This document shows positions 46,335-57,893 of a stretch of DNA of 64,000 nt, piece after piece. Made by a program: the position numbers and the translations under genes. Numbering within the stretch: the stretch's first letter is position 1; every line of letters begins with the position of its first letter. The notes under the pieces are model-generated. The model worked only from the letters and a program-made list of their open reading frames with translations, searched no databases and had not been told where the DNA came from. Source of the stretch: Levilactobacillus angrenensis (GTDB lineage Bacteria > Bacillota > Bacilli > Lactobacillales > Lactobacillaceae); contig NZ_RHOB01000002.1 of NCBI RefSeq assembly GCF_003946085.1, positions 62,001 through 126,000 of the forward strand, read 5' to 3'.

Positions 46335-46994
46335 TTACAGGTTCTTCAGGATTTTTTCGATGTCGACATAAACATCATCGATGTCACGGTCACCATCAAC
46401 AGTGAACAATAAGCCCTTCTTGGTGTAGTAATCAACCAGCGGCGTGTTCATTTTCAGATTGACCGCTAACCGGTTCTTCACCGTTTCTGGCTTGTCGTCT
46501 TCACGTTGATAGAAGTCATGCCCACCACAGACATCACAAGTGCCGGCAACTTTAGGTTGCTTGTAGAGCTTGTGGTAAGTAGCCCCACAAGTCCGGCAGA
46601 TGTAACGACCAGAAAGGCGTTCTACCAAAACATCTGGTTCGACGTGAATGTTGATCACGGCGTTGATGGTCCGGTCCAGTTCAGGGCCAAAGGTGTCTAA
46701 CGCTTCGGCTTGAACTAAGGAACGGGGGAACCCATCCAACATGAACCCGTCTTTGGTATCATCTTGGGCTAACCGGTCACGCACGATGCCGTTAGTGACT
46801 TCGTCCGGTACCAATTCACCTTTGTCGATAAATTTCTTCGCAGCCAAACCCATTTCAGTTTCGTTCTTCATCGCTTCCCGGAAGATGTCTCCCGTAGAAA
46901 TATGCGGTAAGTGGAACTCCTTGATAATCTTTTCGGCTTGCGTCCCTTTACCGGCGCCTGGTAAACCCATGAGAATCAAATTCATTGCTGTCAT
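46335..46994 (-). CDS. adk: Adenylate kinase
   Basis: Converts ATP + AMP to 2 ADP. P-loop [10 protein letters not shown] near the start, NMP-binding [10 protein letters not shown], and a LID with four zinc cysteines (CRTCGATYH and CDVCGGHD), the Gram-positive zinc form. ATG 46994 fits GGAG eight to nine bases upstream better than the ATG three codons later. 219 residues. Confidence 0.97.
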   Translation of the reverse strand: MTAMNLILMGLPGAGKGTQAEKIIKEFHLPHISTGDIFREAMKNETEMGLAAKKFIDKGELVPDEVTNGIVRDRLAQDDTKDGFMLDGFPRSLVQAEALDTFGPELDRTINAVINIHVEPDVLVERLSGRYICRTCGATYHKLYKQPKVAGTCDVCGGHDFYQREDDKPETVKNRLAVNLKMNTPLVDYYTKKGLLFTVDGDRDIDDVYVDIEKILKNL

Positions 46995-47075
46995 GTTCGT
47001 TCTCCTTATTCGAAAATTTGCCCGAAAAACACAAGCAGGTGTGCTAAATAGATCAACACACCCGCTGGAAACTCA

Positions 47076-48386
47076 TTAAGCTGGTTCTGGATCTTGGATA
47101 AAGCCAACGTATTCGCGCTTCATCATCAATCCGTCAACTTGCCGCATGGTTTCGATAGCAACACCAACGACGATTAAGAGGCTGGTCCCACCTAAACCAA
47201 TTGACTCATCTAAGTCCCAAAGGTTTTGGGCTAATAACGGAATCAAGGAAATGAATCCAAGGAAGAGTGACCCAACAGTGCTGAGCCGCATCAATAAGTT
47301 GGAAACATATGATTGTGTTTCGTGACCCGGCCAAACACCAGGAATGTAGCTCCCCTGCTTTTGCAGGTTCTCAGCTAACTTTTCTGGGTTGACTTGCACG
47401 AACGCATAGAAGAACGTGAACACAATGATCAGAACAGTGTACAAAATGGCCCCATCGACCGTTTGCATGTTGAAGACATCTGTTAACGTCTGGTACCAAG
47501 CATCTTGGGAGTGCGTGTTTTGGAACGCCATCAGAATAGTCTGAGGGGTCGCAATAAACGAACTAGCGAAGATAACTGGGATAACCCCAGCAACGTTAAC
47601 CTTTAATGGAAGGTAGCTGCTATCTGGCGAACCAGATACCCGCCGCGTGTACTGCATAGGTACACGGCGTTCCGCTTGCTGAACCCAGGTGGTAAAGGTC
47701 ACAATGATCAATACCAACACGATTAAAGCAAGAACGAAAACGACACTCTTCCACATGGTGCCCGCCGTAGCGTCAACGAAGTAAGTTTGGTACAACTTGT
47801 AAACAGAAGTTGGTGTCCGGGCAATGATCCCCGCAAAGATAATCATTGAAATCCCGTTACCCAACCCACGATCGGTGATCATATCACCCATCCAAGTCGT
47901 CAACATCGTTCCCCCAGTCAGGATCAACCCGATTGAGAGGTACGTGGTAACACTTGGATTTTGGACCAATTTCAGTGAACTTAAGGCACTGAAACCAGCC
48001 GTAATCCCGATAGACTGAACGAATGCCAAAGCAATCGCTAAGTAACGCGTGGCCTGGTTCAACTTCCGCCGACCAGTATCCCCTTGCTTACTCCATTCAA
48101 CGAAGCGTGGAACGATGTCCATTTGTAGCAATTGAATAACGATTTGTGCAGTGATGTAAGGTGAAACCCCCATCGCGAAGATGGAATAGTTGGTCAACCC
48201 ACCACCACTGAAGGTATCTAAAATACTAACCAATCCAGAAGACGCAACGCTTTGAAGTGCCTTTGCGTTAATGCCGGGGACGGTAATATAAGTACCCAAC
48301 CGAAAGACAATCAAAACCAATAGAGTAAAGAGAATTTTTTTACGAATGTCTTTAATCTTAAAGGCGTTTTTCAAGCTTGATAGCAT
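47076..48386 (-). CDS. secY: Preprotein translocase subunit SecY
   Basis: Central channel of the Sec translocon, 436 residues with ten membrane helices. Helix 2 plug region GLVSILDTFSGGGLTNYSIF and the cytoplasmic loop VQQAERRVPMQYTRR are conserved. Its ATG overlaps the last base of the rplO stop region, indicating coupling to rplO. Confidence 0.97.
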   Translation of the reverse strand: MLSSLKNAFKIKDIRKKILFTLLVLIVFRLGTYITVPGINAKALQSVASSGLVSILDTFSGGGLTNYSIFAMGVSPYITAQIVIQLLQMDIVPRFVEWSKQGDTGRRKLNQATRYLAIALAFVQSIGITAGFSALSSLKLVQNPSVTTYLSIGLILTGGTMLTTWMGDMITDRGLGNGISMIIFAGIIARTPTSVYKLYQTYFVDATAGTMWKSVVFVLALIVLVLIIVTFTTWVQQAERRVPMQYTRRVSGSPDSSYLPLKVNVAGVIPVIFASSFIATPQTILMAFQNTHSQDAWYQTLTDVFNMQTVDGAILYTVLIIVFTFFYAFVQVNPEKLAENLQKQGSYIPGVWPGHETQSYVSNLLMRLSTVGSLFLGFISLIPLLAQNLWDLDESIGLGGTSLLIVVGVAIETMRQVDGLMMKREYVGFIQDPEPA

Positions 48387-48820
48387 TAAATCACCTCAGT
48401 TTTACCACCAGCAGCCTCGATAGCTTGGGCGGCTGACTTGGAGAACTTAGCGGCTTTCACCGTCAACTTCTTCGTTAACTCACCGTTACCCAAGATCTTA
48501 ACACCGGCCTTTTCGTTTTTAACGATACCGGCTTCAACCAGGGCAGCTGGAGTTACTTCAGCACCATCATCAAAGACGTTCAAAGCAGCTAAGTTTACGA
48601 CAGCAAATTCCTTACGGTTAATGTTGGTAAACCCACGCTTTGGAATACGACGGTACAATGGCATTTGGCCACCTTCAAAACCCAAACGAGTCTTGCTACG
48701 AGCCTTTTGACCTTTTTGGCCACGGCCAGCGGTCTTACCATTACCAGATGAATCACCACGGCCAACCCGGTTACGAACCTTCCGTGAGCCTTCAGCAGGT
48801 TTTAATTCATTCAACTTCAT
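48386..48820 (-). CDS. rplO: 50S ribosomal protein L15
   Basis: Large-subunit protein of 144 residues with the basic, Gly-rich N-terminus ([20 protein letters not shown]) and the conserved [21 protein letters not shown] 48820 follows AGGAGGT by eleven bases; the GTG at 48832 overlaps that site. Confidence 0.97.
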   Translation of the reverse strand: MKLNELKPAEGSRKVRNRVGRGDSSGNGKTAGRGQKGQKARSKTRLGFEGGQMPLYRRIPKRGFTNINRKEFAVVNLAALNVFDDGAEVTPAALVEAGIVKNEKAGVKILGNGELTKKLTVKAAKFSKSAAQAIEAAGGKTEVI

Positions 48821-48855
48821 GCTATTGCGCACCTCCTTATTTAATGATATGAGAA

Positions 48856-49038
48856 TTACTTAACTTCTTCAACCTTAATCAAATGTGCGATTTGGAAAAG
48901 CGCACCACGAGTTGCGTCGTTATCTGGTTGGATAACGGTGCTGTTTACTCGGTGTAAGCCCATAGCTTCCACAATCTTCCGCTGTTTAGGGAGGCGGTGA
49001 GCAACACTATGAATTAAAGTAACTTTTAATTGAGCCAT
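48856..49038 (-). CDS. rpmD: 50S ribosomal protein L30
   Basis: 60-residue single-domain protein beginning [20 protein letters not shown]. Fits the standard order rpsE-rpmD-rplO. Confidence 0.97.
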   Translation of the reverse strand: MAQLKVTLIHSVAHRLPKQRKIVEAMGLHRVNSTVIQPDNDATRGALFQIAHLIKVEEVK

Positions 49039-49052
49039 TTTAATACCCCTCC

Positions 49053-49556
49053 TTATTCAGCTAAGTGTTGAAGAGAGACACCACGGAGAGCGGCAACTTC
49101 TTCAGCACGCTTCAACTGAGCCAAGCCATCAAAAGTGGCCCGGACAGCGTTGACTGGCGTGTTAGAACCCAAACGCTTGGAAGTAACGTCAGCAACACCA
49201 GCTAATTCCATGACGGAACGAACTGAGCCACCGGCAGTAACCCCAGAACCTTCAGCAGCAGGCTTGAGCATGATCTTGCCCCCACCAAATGAACCGAGAA
49301 CTTCGTGAGGAATGGTCGTTCCCACGATAGGTACTTCGATCAGGTTCTTACGAGCGGCTTCAACGGCTTTACGGATAGCTTCTGGAACTTCTTGAGCTTT
49401 ACCAGTACCAAAGCCAACGTGACCGTTCTTATCGCCGACGATAACAAGCGCAGCAAACCGCAGACGACGGCCACCTTTAACAACCTTAGTGATACGGTTG
49501 ATAGCAACAACGTTGTCTTCAAGTTCTAACTTGTCAGGATCAATAAATTTTGCCAT
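49053..49556 (-). CDS. rpsE: 30S ribosomal protein S5
   Basis: Body/decoding-site protein, 167 residues. The N-terminal dsRBD-like part has [20 protein letters not shown]; the loop around VKGGRRLRF is where spectinomycin-resistance changes arise in other bacteria (family knowledge). Nothing unusual here. Confidence 0.98.
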   Translation of the reverse strand: MAKFIDPDKLELEDNVVAINRITKVVKGGRRLRFAALVIVGDKNGHVGFGTGKAQEVPEAIRKAVEAARKNLIEVPIVGTTIPHEVLGSFGGGKIMLKPAAEGSGVTAGGSVRSVMELAGVADVTSKRLGSNTPVNAVRATFDGLAQLKRAEEVAALRGVSLQHLAE

Positions 49557-49578
49557 GTGTGGTTATTCCTCCTTACTG

Positions 49579-49935
49579 TTAAAATTTCAGCCCGTTTTCG
49601 CGAGCAGCTTCTGCCAATGCTTGGACACGGCCATGGTACAAGTACCCGCCACGATCAAACACAACATCACTAATCTTCTTTTCGACAGCGCGCTTAGCAA
49701 CTAATTCACCAACAGCCTTAGCTTGGTCGGTCTTGTTGTCACCATTGACATCGCTATCTAACGTTGAGGCACTAACAAGCGTGACACCCGCTACGTCATC
49801 AATGACTTGAGCGTAGATGTTTTTGTTAGAGCGGAAAACGTTTAAGCGTGGGCGTTCTGCAGTCCCAGAAATTTTGTTCCGGACACGCATATGACGCTTT
49901 TGACGTGTCTTGTTCTTATCTGGTTTTGAAATCAA
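49579..49935 (-). CDS. rplR: 50S ribosomal protein L18
   Basis: 5S rRNA-binding protein. TTG 49935 is the best start (seven bases after GAGGT), giving [20 protein letters not shown] and the standard 118 residues; a GTG nine bases earlier would overlap the ribosome site. Confidence 0.95.
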   Translation of the reverse strand: MISKPDKNKTRQKRHMRVRNKISGTAERPRLNVFRSNKNIYAQVIDDVAGVTLVSASTLDSDVNGDNKTDQAKAVGELVAKRAVEKKISDVVFDRGGYLYHGRVQALAEAARENGLKF

Positions 49936-49981
49936 AATAGTCACCTCTTTGTAGAATTATCAGCTTTAAGCTGCTTTAATG

Positions 49982-50518
49982 TTACTTACCAGTTTTACCT
50001 TCACGGATACGAACATATTCGTTTTCGTAACGGATACCCTTACCCTTGTAAGGTTCTGGTGAACGAACGGCACGAACTTCAGCAGCGAAGTCACCGACTT
50101 CTTGCTTACTAATACCGGAAATGTTGATAGTGGTGTTATCTGGAACCTTAACATCTAAGGTTTCAGGAATAGCCATTTCAACTGGGTTGGAGTAACCCAC
50201 ACTCAATACCAAGGTCTTGCCCTTAGCTTGAACACGGTAACCAACACCGACGAGCTTCAAGGTCTTAGCAAAGCCACTTACAACACCTTCAACCATGTTG
50301 TTTAAGTTAGCCCGCTGAGTCCCATGAAGGGCCCGCGTCTTGTTGTTATCATCTGGACGATCGAAGTCAACCGCACCATCACTAATCTTCATAGAAATGA
50401 TGTTTGAGAAAGTCCGGGTTAAAGAACCCTTAGGACCCTTGACGGTCACTTGATCACCATCGCGTTTAACTTCAACGCCGGCTGGGACGTTGACAGTTTT
50501 ATAACCAATACGACTCAC
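49982..50518 (-). CDS. rplF: 50S ribosomal protein L6
   Basis: Two-domain protein of 178 residues beside the factor-binding site, with the C-terminal signature [20 protein letters not shown]. Standard position between rpsH and rplR. Confidence 0.98.
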   Translation of the reverse strand: MSRIGYKTVNVPAGVEVKRDGDQVTVKGPKGSLTRTFSNIISMKISDGAVDFDRPDDNNKTRALHGTQRANLNNMVEGVVSGFAKTLKLVGVGYRVQAKGKTLVLSVGYSNPVEMAIPETLDVKVPDNTTINISGISKQEVGDFAAEVRAVRSPEPYKGKGIRYENEYVRIREGKTGK

Positions 50519-50548
50519 TGTAAGGCACCTCCTATCTTCTTAAAAGTT

Positions 50549-50947
50549 TTACCAAACGTAGGCGAGAACTTCGCCACCGATTTTCTTGGCGCGCGCTTCT
50601 TTATCAGTAATTACACCTTCAGAGGTGGAGATAATAGCGATACCCAAACCGTTTAATACCTTTGGTACAGCGTCGGCCTTAACGTATGAACGCAAGCCGG
50701 GCTTTGAAATACGCTTTAAACCACTGATGACACGTTGGTTATCCTTACCGTACTTCAGGAATACGCGGATGATGCCTTGCTTGTCATCATCGATGTATTC
50801 GACGTTACGGATGAACCCTTCGCGCTTCAGGATTTCAGCGATGTCACGTTTAATTGTTGATGCAGGTACTTCGAGTGATTCGTGACGCACCATGTTGGCG
50901 TTACGGATCCGCGTCAAGAAGTCTGCAATAGGATCAGTCATGGACAT
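50549..50947 (-). CDS. rpsH: 30S ribosomal protein S8
   Basis: Central-domain organiser of 132 residues, starting [16 protein letters not shown] and ending [20 protein letters not shown] (then VLAYVW). In E. coli S8 represses the spc operon; whether that holds here is unknown. GGGAGG fits ATG 50947. Confidence 0.97.
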   Translation of the reverse strand: MSMTDPIADFLTRIRNANMVRHESLEVPASTIKRDIAEILKREGFIRNVEYIDDDKQGIIRVFLKYGKDNQRVISGLKRISKPGLRSYVKADAVPKVLNGLGIAIISTSEGVITDKEARAKKIGGEVLAYVW

Positions 50948-50980
50948 TAACGTTTACCCTCCCTTTGTTTAAAATTCGTT

Positions 50981-51166
50981 TTACCAGCTAGCCTTCTTCA
51001 TGCCAGGAATTTGACCCTTGTGGGCTAATTCGCGCATGCAGATACGGCAAAGATGGAACTTTTGATAAACAGAGTGTGGACGTCCACAACGTTCGCAACG
51101 AGTATAATTCTGAGTAGAGAACTTCGCAGGACGCTTGTTCTTAGCAATTTGAGATTTCTTAGCCAA
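50981..51166 (-). CDS. rpsN: 30S ribosomal protein S14, zinc-ribbon type
   Basis: Short, 61-residue S14 with both CxxC pairs (CERCGRPH and CRICMREL), so the zinc-dependent form. Many Gram-positives carry a second zinc-free paralogue elsewhere, used when zinc is scarce. Confidence 0.97.
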   Translation of the reverse strand: MAKKSQIAKNKRPAKFSTQNYTRCERCGRPHSVYQKFHLCRICMRELAHKGQIPGMKKASW

Positions 51167-51186
51167 TTTGTGTGAACCTCCTTAAA

Positions 51187-51729
51187 TTAGTGTGCAAACG
51201 GCATACCGAATTGAGTCAGCAATTCGCGTGACTCTTCATCAGTGTTAGCCGTCGTAACGATAACGATGTCCAAACCACGAACACGGTTAACGTTATCAAA
51301 GTTAATTTCTGGGAAAATCAATTGTTCCTTAACACCCAAGGTGTAGTTACCGCGGCCATCAAAGGCACGCTTGCTAACACCACGGAAGTCACGAACACGT
51401 GGCAATGACACGTTGATTAACTTGTCCAGGAATTCGTACATCCGGTCCCCACGCAGGGTAACCTTAGCACCGATTGACATGCCTTCACGAAGACGGAAGG
51501 TGGCGATTGACTTCTTGGCCTTAGTAACCAATGGCTTTTGACCAGAAATCAAGCCCAATTCTTCAACGGCTTCGTCCAGGTTCTTAGCGTTGGAAACAGC
51601 ATCACCAACACCCATGTTCAAAACGATCTTTTCGATCTTCGGCGTTTGCATAACAGAACTGTAGCTGAACTTTTCCACCAATGATGGTGTAATTTCATTA
51701 ACGTACTTTTCTTTTAAACGAGCTGACAT
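51187..51729 (-). CDS. rplE: 50S ribosomal protein L5
   Basis: 5S rRNA-binding protein of 180 residues that contacts the P-site t[23 protein letters not shown] and the C-terminal [20 protein letters not shown] are characteristic. Confidence 0.98.
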   Translation of the reverse strand: MSARLKEKYVNEITPSLVEKFSYSSVMQTPKIEKIVLNMGVGDAVSNAKNLDEAVEELGLISGQKPLVTKAKKSIATFRLREGMSIGAKVTLRGDRMYEFLDKLINVSLPRVRDFRGVSKRAFDGRGNYTLGVKEQLIFPEINFDNVNRVRGLDIVIVTTANTDEESRELLTQFGMPFAH

Positions 51730-51754
51730 GAAATTATGTTCCTCCTTTCAAAGA

Positions 51755-52066
51755 TTATTTGTCGATGGTTTCGCCGGACTTCTTAGCGAAACGGACTTTG
51801 TGACCATCTTCTACTCGAACGCCAAGCCGGGTCGGTTCGTTGTTCGAAGGATCGATGAGCATAACGTTGGATGCGTGAATTGGTGCTTCAATATCGATAA
51901 TGCCACCTTGTGGGTTGGCTTGAGAAGCTTTTTGGTGCTTCTTAATCATATTGACACCTTTAACGATCACACGATTCTTGGCATTCATGACTTTGGAAAC
52001 AGTTCCTTCTTTTCCTTTGTCTTTGCCGGCGATCACGCGGACCTTGTCACCAGTTTTAATAAGCAT
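51755..52066 (-). CDS. rplX: 50S ribosomal protein L24
   Basis: Assembly-initiator protein with a KOW motif ([19 protein letters not shown]). ATG 52066 gives the usual 103 residues; the in-frame GTG at 52078 lies on the AGGAGG ribosome site. Confidence 0.97.
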   Translation of the reverse strand: MLIKTGDKVRVIAGKDKGKEGTVSKVMNAKNRVIVKGVNMIKKHQKASQANPQGGIIDIEAPIHASNVMLIDPSNNEPTRLGVRVEDGHKVRFAKKSGETIDK

Positions 52067-52100
52067 TCCTGTGGGCACCTCCTTGTTAAACGTTTCTTGA

Positions 52101-52469
52101 TTACAGTACTTCGGGTGCTAATGAGATAATCTTCATAAAATCGTTGTCACGTAATTCACGGGCAACTGGTCCGAAGATCCGAGTCCCTTGTGGGCTCTTA
52201 TCGTCTTTGATCAGCACTGCAGCATTTTCATCAAAGCTGATGTATGAACCATCGTTACGACGTACACGGGACTTCGTACGAACAACAACGGCCTTCACAA
52301 CGTCACCTTTTTTGACAACGCCACCTGGTGTTGCTTGTTTGATAGTAGCGACAATGATATCACCAATTCCGGCGTAGCGACGCTTGGAGCCACCCAGAAC
52401 TTTGATAGTCAGAATTTCACGGGCGCCAGAGTTGTCGGCAACCTTTAAGCGACTTTCTTGTTGGATCAC
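52101..52469 (-). CDS. rplN: 50S ribosomal protein L14
   Basis: 122-residue subunit-interface protein, starting [19 protein letters not shown]. The start codon is GTG (52467-52469). Fits rpsQ-rplN-rplX order. Confidence 0.98.
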   Translation of the reverse strand: MIQQESRLKVADNSGAREILTIKVLGGSKRRYAGIGDIIVATIKQATPGGVVKKGDVVKAVVVRTKSRVRRNDGSYISFDENAAVLIKDDKSPQGTRIFGPVARELRDNDFMKIISLAPEVL

Positions 52470-52519
52470 AGCTAGTGTCCTCCCTTCAGTTCTAATTCAG
52501 AATACGATAAAAACGACAC

Positions 52520-52786
52520 CTAAATGATTACTGCTTTTTCAACAATGTCGACTAAGCGGAACCGCTTGGTAGCAGACAGAGGACGAGTTTCCATGATTTC
52601 AACAATGTCGCCAGTGTGGGCTTCGTTGTTTTCGTCATGTGCCTTGTACTTCTTGGAGTACTTGACACGCTTGCCATATCTTGCATCCGTCTTCGTCGTT
52701 TCTACAACGACAGTGATCGTCTTTTCCATTTTGTCGGAAACGACACGACCACGGTAAACCTTGCGGTTATTACGTGCATCACTCAT
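52520..52786 (-). CDS. rpsQ: 30S ribosomal protein S17
   Basis: OB-fold assembly protein of 88 residues with [20 protein letters not shown] and the signature [20 protein letters not shown]. Confidence 0.98.
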   Translation of the reverse strand: MSDARNNRKVYRGRVVSDKMEKTITVVVETTKTDARYGKRVKYSKKYKAHDENNEAHTGDIVEIMETRPLSATKRFRLVDIVEKAVII

Positions 52787-52814
52787 GTATTAGTGACCTC
52801 CTTCTTATCGTATT

Positions 52815-53009
52815 CTACTTGTTCAGTTCTTGTTGGCGAAGAGCGGTTTTAATCCGCGCAATGTTCTTACGAACTTGCTTCAACCGTGCGGTGTTTTCCA
52901 ATTGACCAGTAGCTAATTGGAAACGCAGGTTAAATAATTCGTCCTTGTAGCTCTTTTCTTTATCGAGCATTTCAGCAGTGGTTAATTCGTTGATGTCTTT
53001 AGTTTTCAT
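52815..53009 (-). CDS. rpmC: 50S ribosomal protein L29
   Basis: Exit-tunnel rim protein. ATG 53009 gives 64 residues ([20 protein letters not shown]), typical for the family, and overlaps the rplP stop by eleven bases. It contains the conserved [14 protein letters not shown]. Confidence 0.96.
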   Translation of the reverse strand: MKTKDINELTTAEMLDKEKSYKDELFNLRFQLATGQLENTARLKQVRKNIARIKTALRQQELNK

Positions 53010-53433
53010 TTGATTCGCCACCTACTTCCTCTCGGGATAAAACCTTCGTACGAACGGGAAGCTTCATGGCAGCTAAACGTAAGGCTTCACGAGCGGTTTC
53101 TTCAGAAACGCCACCCACTTCAAACAAAACCTTACCGCGCTTAACTGGGGCTACCCAGCCATCAGGCGTACCTTTACCATTACCCATCCGGACCCCAACA
53201 CCTTTACTGGTGTAGGATTTGTGAGGGAAAATCTTAATCCAAACTTTCCCACCACGCTTCATGTAACGTGTGATTGCCACACGGGCTGCTTCGATTTGAC
53301 GGTTGGAGATCCACTTGGAATCTAACGATTGTAAACCGTAGTCACCGAAAGCAACGCTCTTGCCACCCTTGGCTTCGCCACGTAGCTTACCACGGTGGAC
53401 ACGACGGAACTTTACTCGCTTAGGTACCAGCAT
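52999..53433 (-). CDS. rplP: 50S ribosomal protein L16
   Basis: 144-residue protein near the A-site finger. [20 protein letters not shown] and the loop [19 protein letters not shown] are conserved. Two bases separate it from rpsC. Confidence 0.98.
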   Translation of the reverse strand: MLVPKRVKFRRVHRGKLRGEAKGGKSVAFGDYGLQSLDSKWISNRQIEAARVAITRYMKRGGKVWIKIFPHKSYTSKGVGVRMGNGKGTPDGWVAPVKRGKVLFEVGGVSEETAREALRLAAMKLPVRTKVLSREEVGGESNEN

Positions 53434-53435
53434 GC

Positions 53436-54095
53436 TTATTTCCCTCCTTGTCCGTTAGTTTGTTTCTTTTCGGGAAGAATTTCACCACGGTAGATCCAGG
53501 TCTTAACACCCAGAGAACCATAAGTGGTGTGCGCTTCAACCCAAGCGTAATCGATGTCAGCACGTAACGTGTGCAGAGGAACCGTGCCTTCAGCATAGCT
53601 TTCAACACGAGACATATCAGCACCGTTTAACCGGCCAGAAACTTGCGTCTTAACACCCTTGGCGCCAGAACGCATCGTCCGTTGCATCGTCCCACGCATA
53701 GCGCGACGGAAAGCAACACGGCCTTCCAATTGACGAGCAATGTTTTCACCGACTAATTTAGCATCTAAGTCTGGCTTCTTGATTTCCACGATGTTGATGT
53801 GGACACGTTTGCCAGTTAAGTCGTTTAATTCCTTACGGAGATTTTCGACTTCGGAACCACCCTTACCAATAACCATCCCTGGCTTGGCAGTGTGGATTGA
53901 GATGTTGACGCGGTTTGCAGCCCGTTCAATCTCAACAGTTGAAACAGAAGCATCTACAAGACGCTTTTCGATAAATTTACGGATTTGAAGGTCTTCCTTC
54001 AGGTAAGCAGCGAAATCCTTTTCAGCATACCACTTTGCTTCCCAATCGCGAATGATACCGACCCGTAATCCAGTTGGATTTACTTTTTGACCCAC
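53436..54095 (-). CDS. rpsC: 30S ribosomal protein S3
   Basis: Head protein at the mRNA entry tunnel, 219 residues. A KH domain with [19 protein letters not shown] is followed by a C-terminal domain with [20 protein letters not shown]. Confidence 0.98.
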   Translation of the reverse strand: MGQKVNPTGLRVGIIRDWEAKWYAEKDFAAYLKEDLQIRKFIEKRLVDASVSTVEIERAANRVNISIHTAKPGMVIGKGGSEVENLRKELNDLTGKRVHINIVEIKKPDLDAKLVGENIARQLEGRVAFRRAMRGTMQRTMRSGAKGVKTQVSGRLNGADMSRVESYAEGTVPLHTLRADIDYAWVEAHTTYGSLGVKTWIYRGEILPEKKQTNGQGGK

Positions 54096-54098
54096 GCG

Positions 54099-54455
54099 TT
54101 ATCCCTCCTCTTTTTCAGATACAACAACCGTAATGTGACTCGTACGTTTGTTGATTGGTGAAGCAGAGCCTTTGGCACGAGGACGGAACCGCTTGAGGGT
54201 TGGTCCTTCGTTCACATAGGCTTCGCTAACAACTAGATCTTGACGATCTAAGTCAAAATTGTTTTCTGCGTTAGCAATTGCAGAGTTTAAAACCTTTGCC
54301 ACAACCGGTGATGCGCCACGCGGTGTGAACTTTAAGATTGCGATTGCTTCAGCGACGCTCTTGCCGCGGATAAGATCGATGACAAGGCGGACTTTGCGAG
54401 CAGCAATCCGAACCGTCTTAGCAGTCGCTTGCGCTGATGTAACTTGTTCAGCCAT
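54099..54455 (-). CDS. rplV: 50S ribosomal protein L22
   Basis: 118-residue protein whose beta-hairpin lines the exit tunnel ([20 protein letters not shown]); the globular part has [16 protein letters not shown]. Confidence 0.98.
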   Translation of the reverse strand: MAEQVTSAQATAKTVRIAARKVRLVIDLIRGKSVAEAIAILKFTPRGASPVVAKVLNSAIANAENNFDLDRQDLVVSEAYVNEGPTLKRFRPRAKGSASPINKRTSHITVVVSEKEEG

Positions 54456-54471
54456 TAGTTAATCCTCCTTA

Positions 54472-54747
54472 TCAACGAGTTTTCTTGTCGTCGCCACCAT
54501 GACCACGGAATGTCCGGGTTGGTACGAATTCGCCAAGCTTGTGGCCTACCATATCTTCTTGAACGTAAACTGGTACGTGCTTCCGTCCATCATATACAGC
54601 GATAGTTAAACCTACAAAGCTAGGGAAAATAGTAGACCGGCGGGACCAGGTCTTGATGACAGCCTTTTTGTCTTGATCCTTTTGTGCATCAACCTTTTTC
54701 AGTAAATGCGCATCGGCGAAAGGTCCTTTTTTCAAACTACGACCCAT
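54472..54747 (-). CDS. rpsS: 30S ribosomal protein S19
   Basis: 91-residue head protein starting [20 protein letters not shown], with signature [20 protein letters not shown]. 79 nt separate it from rplB. Confidence 0.98.
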   Translation of the reverse strand: MGRSLKKGPFADAHLLKKVDAQKDQDKKAVIKTWSRRSTIFPSFVGLTIAVYDGRKHVPVYVQEDMVGHKLGEFVPTRTFRGHGGDDKKTR

Positions 54748-54826
54748 TTATGAAACCTCCTCTACTTGTGGCGCATCGTGGAACACGATGATCACCAGGT
54801 CTCTTGACTTCCGGATAACCGGAATA

Positions 54827-55675
54827 TTACATCTTAGAACCTTTACGATGACGAACAATGAACTTCTCAGTCTTGTTCTTCTTCGAACGCGTCTTCTTAC
54901 CAACAGTCTTCTTACCCCATGGAGAAAGAGGAGATGGTAAACCAACAGGTGCTTTACCTTCACCACCACCATGTGGGTGATCGTTAGGGTTCATAACTGA
55001 ACCACGAACGTGAGGACGTTGACCAGCCCAACGGTTACGGCCGGCTTTACCAACGTTGATCAATTCGTGTTCTTCGTTACCAACGGCACCGATAGTTGCA
55101 CGGTTAACGTTCAAGACCATCCGAACTTCACCGGAAGATAAACGAACTAATACGTACTTTTCGTCGTTAGCTTTACCTAACAATTGTGCTGAAGTACCAG
55201 CAGAACGTACTAATTGGCCACCCTTACCAGGCTTCAATTCGATGTTGTGAATAACCGTCCCAAATGGGATGTTCTTCAATGGTAACGTGTTACCAGTCTT
55301 GATATCAGCATCTGGACCAGATTGAACCTTGTCGCCAACCTTTAAGCCCTTAGGAGCCAAGATGTATGACTTTACACCATCAGCGTAAACTAATAATGCA
55401 ATGTTAGCAGTCCGGTTAGGATCGTATTCGATAGCCTTAACGGTTGCTGGAACATCATCTTTGATCCGCTTGAAATCGATGATCCGGTATTGACGCTTGT
55501 TACCACCGCCACGATGACGGACAGTCATCTTACCAGCGTTGTTCCGGCCGGCAGAGTGACTTTGTGAATCAAGCAATGACTTTTCAGGAGTCGTCTTAGT
55601 GATGACGTCTTTGTAAACCAAGCTCGTCATGTTACGACGACCATTGCTTGTTGGTTTGTATTTCTTAATCGCCAC
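54827..55675 (-). CDS. rplB: 50S ribosomal protein L2
   Basis: Peptidyl-transferase-region protein of 282 residues. Contains [18 protein letters not shown] and the active-site-proximal [20 protein letters not shown] with its essential histidine (here H in DHPHGGG). Slightly basic C-terminal extension ([15 protein letters not shown]). Confidence 0.98.
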   Translation of the reverse strand: MAIKKYKPTSNGRRNMTSLVYKDVITKTTPEKSLLDSQSHSAGRNNAGKMTVRHRGGGNKRQYRIIDFKRIKDDVPATVKAIEYDPNRTANIALLVYADGVKSYILAPKGLKVGDKVQSGPDADIKTGNTLPLKNIPFGTVIHNIELKPGKGGQLVRSAGTSAQLLGKANDEKYVLVRLSSGEVRMVLNVNRATIGAVGNEEHELINVGKAGRNRWAGQRPHVRGSVMNPNDHPHGGGEGKAPVGLPSPLSPWGKKTVGKKTRSKKNKTEKFIVRHRKGSKM

Positions 55676-55701
55676 GTTATTTCCCTCCTATATCTGAGAT
55701 T

Positions 55702-55989
55702 TTATTCTTCGTTGAATAACTTGATTTCTTTTGAGTCGGCAGATAAGCTGACAATGGCCTTACGACGCTTCTTAGTGTAGCCTTCGTAACGTCCTTGACG
55801 CTTCTTCTTACCCTTTAAATTCATGATGTTAACCTTAACAACCTTAACGTCGAAGATGTCTTCTACGGCATGCTTGACTTGAGTCTTGGTTGCTCGTACG
55901 TCAACGTCAAAGGTGTAACGCTTGTCGTCCATAGTTGCCATCGTAGCTTCGGTAACAACTGGGCGTAAGATAATGTCACGTGATTCCAT
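55702..55989 (-). CDS. rplW: 50S ribosomal protein L23
   Basis: 95-residue protein at the tunnel exit where trigger factor and SRP dock. [20 protein letters not shown] and [19 protein letters not shown] fit the family. It begins at the base where rplD ends. Confidence 0.98.
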   Translation of the reverse strand: MESRDIILRPVVTEATMATMDDKRYTFDVDVRATKTQVKHAVEDIFDVKVVKVNIMNLKGKKKRQGRYEGYTKKRRKAIVSLSADSKEIKLFNEE

Positions 55990-56612
55990 TATGCGAGCAC
56001 CTCCTCTACTTGAGAAAGAGCTGGTTGGGTAATCACTAACTTGTCCGCGTTGGCAATGTCTAAGACATTCAAGCTCTTGGCTGGAATAACCTTAACATTT
56101 GCTAAGTTACGGGCTGCTAAAGCAGCAGTTACGTTGTCGTCTTCAAGGACAACCAACGTCTTAGTCGTGACATTCAAACCAGCCAACACAGCAGCGAATT
56201 CTTTCGTCTTAGGTGCGTCGAATGCTAAACCGTCAAGGACGACTAAGCTTTCGTCAAGAACCTTTTGTGAAAGAACTGACTTCAATGCTAAACGGCCAAC
56301 CTTCTTAGGAAGGCGGTAACTGTAAGAACGAGGGGTAGGGCCAAAGACCACACCACCACCGACCCATTGTGGGGAACGGATGGAACCTTGACGGGCACGA
56401 CCAGTACCCTTTTGACGCCATGGCTTCTTACCACCACCACGAACGGCACTCCGGTTTTTAACGGCGTGAGTTCCTTGGCGTAATGAAGCTCGTTGCATCA
56501 AAATCGTATCGAATACGACGCTTTCGTTAGGTTCGATGCCGAAGATATCAGCGTTCAAATCAACGTTGCCGTTTTGGCTACCATCTTGTTTGTATAATGC
56601 TACGCTTGTCAT
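55989..56612 (-). CDS. rplD: 50S ribosomal protein L4
   Basis: 207-residue tunnel protein with the extended loop [20 protein letters not shown]. In E. coli L4 represses the S10 operon; a leader long enough for such control lies upstream of rpsJ here. Confidence 0.98.
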   Translation of the reverse strand: MTSVALYKQDGSQNGNVDLNADIFGIEPNESVVFDTILMQRASLRQGTHAVKNRSAVRGGGKKPWRQKGTGRARQGSIRSPQWVGGGVVFGPTPRSYSYRLPKKVGRLALKSVLSQKVLDESLVVLDGLAFDAPKTKEFAAVLAGLNVTTKTLVVLEDDNVTAALAARNLANVKVIPAKSLNVLDIANADKLVITQPALSQVEEVLA

Positions 56613-56633
56613 TTAATTATCCTCCCTTCCTAT

Positions 56634-57284
56634 TTATTTTTCAGAATGCTTTGGGCGTGGTGGGCGAACAGCACTCTTAACAGTAACGAGTGACTTGTTG
56701 GCACCAGGCACATTGCCCTTGATCAACAGAACGTTGTTATCAACGTCAGCCTTAACGATCACAAGGTTTTGGATAGTAACTTGCTTGTTACCCATCCGAC
56801 CTGGGAGCTTCATGCCAGGGAATACCCGGTTAATGATGGCACCCAGAGAACCTGGACGACGGTGGTAACGAGAACCATGGGCCATAGGGCCACGGCTTTG
56901 GCCGTCCTTATGAATGTTACCTTGGTATCCATGACCTTTAGTGACACCAGTGACATCCACGATGTCTCCTGCTTGGAAGGTATCAACTTTAACTTCGTCT
57001 GCTACCTTGTAATCTCCCAGCTCAACATCTCTGAATTCACGAATGAAGCGCTTAGGAGTCGTGTTTGCTTTTGCTACATGACCTTGTTCGGGCTTGTTGC
57101 TGAGTACTTCACGCTTGTCTTGGTAACCAAGTTGAATGGCATCGTAACCGTCGTTTTCCATCGTCTTAACTTGTAACACAACGTTTGGCGTTGCTTCGAC
57201 AACAGTAACGGGGATTAATTCGCCAGCATCAGTGAAGACTTGCGTCATCCCGACCTTTTTCCCTAAGATTCCTTTAGTGGTCAT
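56634..57284 (-). CDS. rplC: 50S ribosomal protein L3
   Basis: Early-assembly protein of 216 residues reaching the peptidyl-transferase centre. [20 protein letters not shown] and [20 protein letters not shown] are present. Confidence 0.98.
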   Translation of the reverse strand: MTTKGILGKKVGMTQVFTDAGELIPVTVVEATPNVVLQVKTMENDGYDAIQLGYQDKREVLSNKPEQGHVAKANTTPKRFIREFRDVELGDYKVADEVKVDTFQAGDIVDVTGVTKGHGYQGNIHKDGQSRGPMAHGSRYHRRPGSLGAIINRVFPGMKLPGRMGNKQVTIQNLVIVKADVDNNVLLIKGNVPGANKSLVTVKSAVRPPRPKHSEK

Positions 57285-57325
57285 GAGTACACCTCCGATT
57301 ATATTGTATTTAATATTCTTGAAAA

Positions 57326-57634
57326 TTATAACTTGATTTCGATGTCAACACCGCTAGGCAGGTCAAGCTTAATTAATGAGTCGACCGTCTTTGGCGTTGG
57401 GTTAACGATATCAATCAAACGCTTGTGCGTCCGCATTTCGAATTGTTCACGTGAGTCCTTAAACTTATGTGGTGAACGTAATACGGTGTAGATTGTCCGT
57501 TCAGTTGGCAATGGGATTGGACCTGAAATACCGGCACCAGTTCTCTTTGCAGTTTCAACAATCTTGTCCGCTGATTGATCGAGGATACGATGTTCGTAAG
57601 CCTTCAACCGAATCCGAATTTTTTGTTTTGCCAT
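57326..57634 (-). CDS. rpsJ: 30S ribosomal protein S10
   Basis: 102-residue head protein that also serves as NusE in antitermination. [20 protein letters not shown] and [20 protein letters not shown] are conserved. First gene of the S10-spc-alpha run. Confidence 0.98.
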   Translation of the reverse strand: MAKQKIRIRLKAYEHRILDQSADKIVETAKRTGAGISGPIPLPTERTIYTVLRSPHKFKDSREQFEMRTHKRLIDIVNPTPKTVDSLIKLDLPSGVDIEIKL

Positions 57635-57796
57635 TGTGTTCCCTCCTTCGTCTATTTTAAAAATAAGACTAACTCCGTGGAAATTCCCGCCACACCCTCA
57701 TGGCAAAGCGGCCGGGTGTGTCGCAATATCCCACATCATCGCTAAACTTTTGTCCGACCCCCTGGGGCACAAAAACACCCTGGGAAATACAGCACT
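57635..57796 (-). promoter_or_regulatory. Long 5' leader of the S10 operon
   Basis: About 160 nt lie between the promoter and rpsJ. On the minus strand ACACCC and GGGTGT (around 57690-57722) enclose a loop, and CCAGGGTG/TGCCCC arms (around 57761-57783) form a second hairpin. The size and hairpins suit an L4-type autoregulatory leader, but no consensus was checked. Confidence 0.45.
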
Positions 57797-57801
57797 TGAC
57801 T

Positions 57802-57830
57802 ATCATACTAAATAAACTGCCGACTGGCAA
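57802..57830 (-). promoter_or_regulatory. Promoter of the S10-spc-alpha cluster
   Basis: Minus-strand TTGCCA (57825-57830), a 17-nt spacer and TATGAT (57802-57807). This is the only strong match upstream of rpsJ. Confidence 0.8.
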
Positions 57831-57893
57831 GGGTTTTCGCTGAATTTCTCAAACTTTTTGTGAAAAAATCCCGCTACTTGACGTCAATCAATT

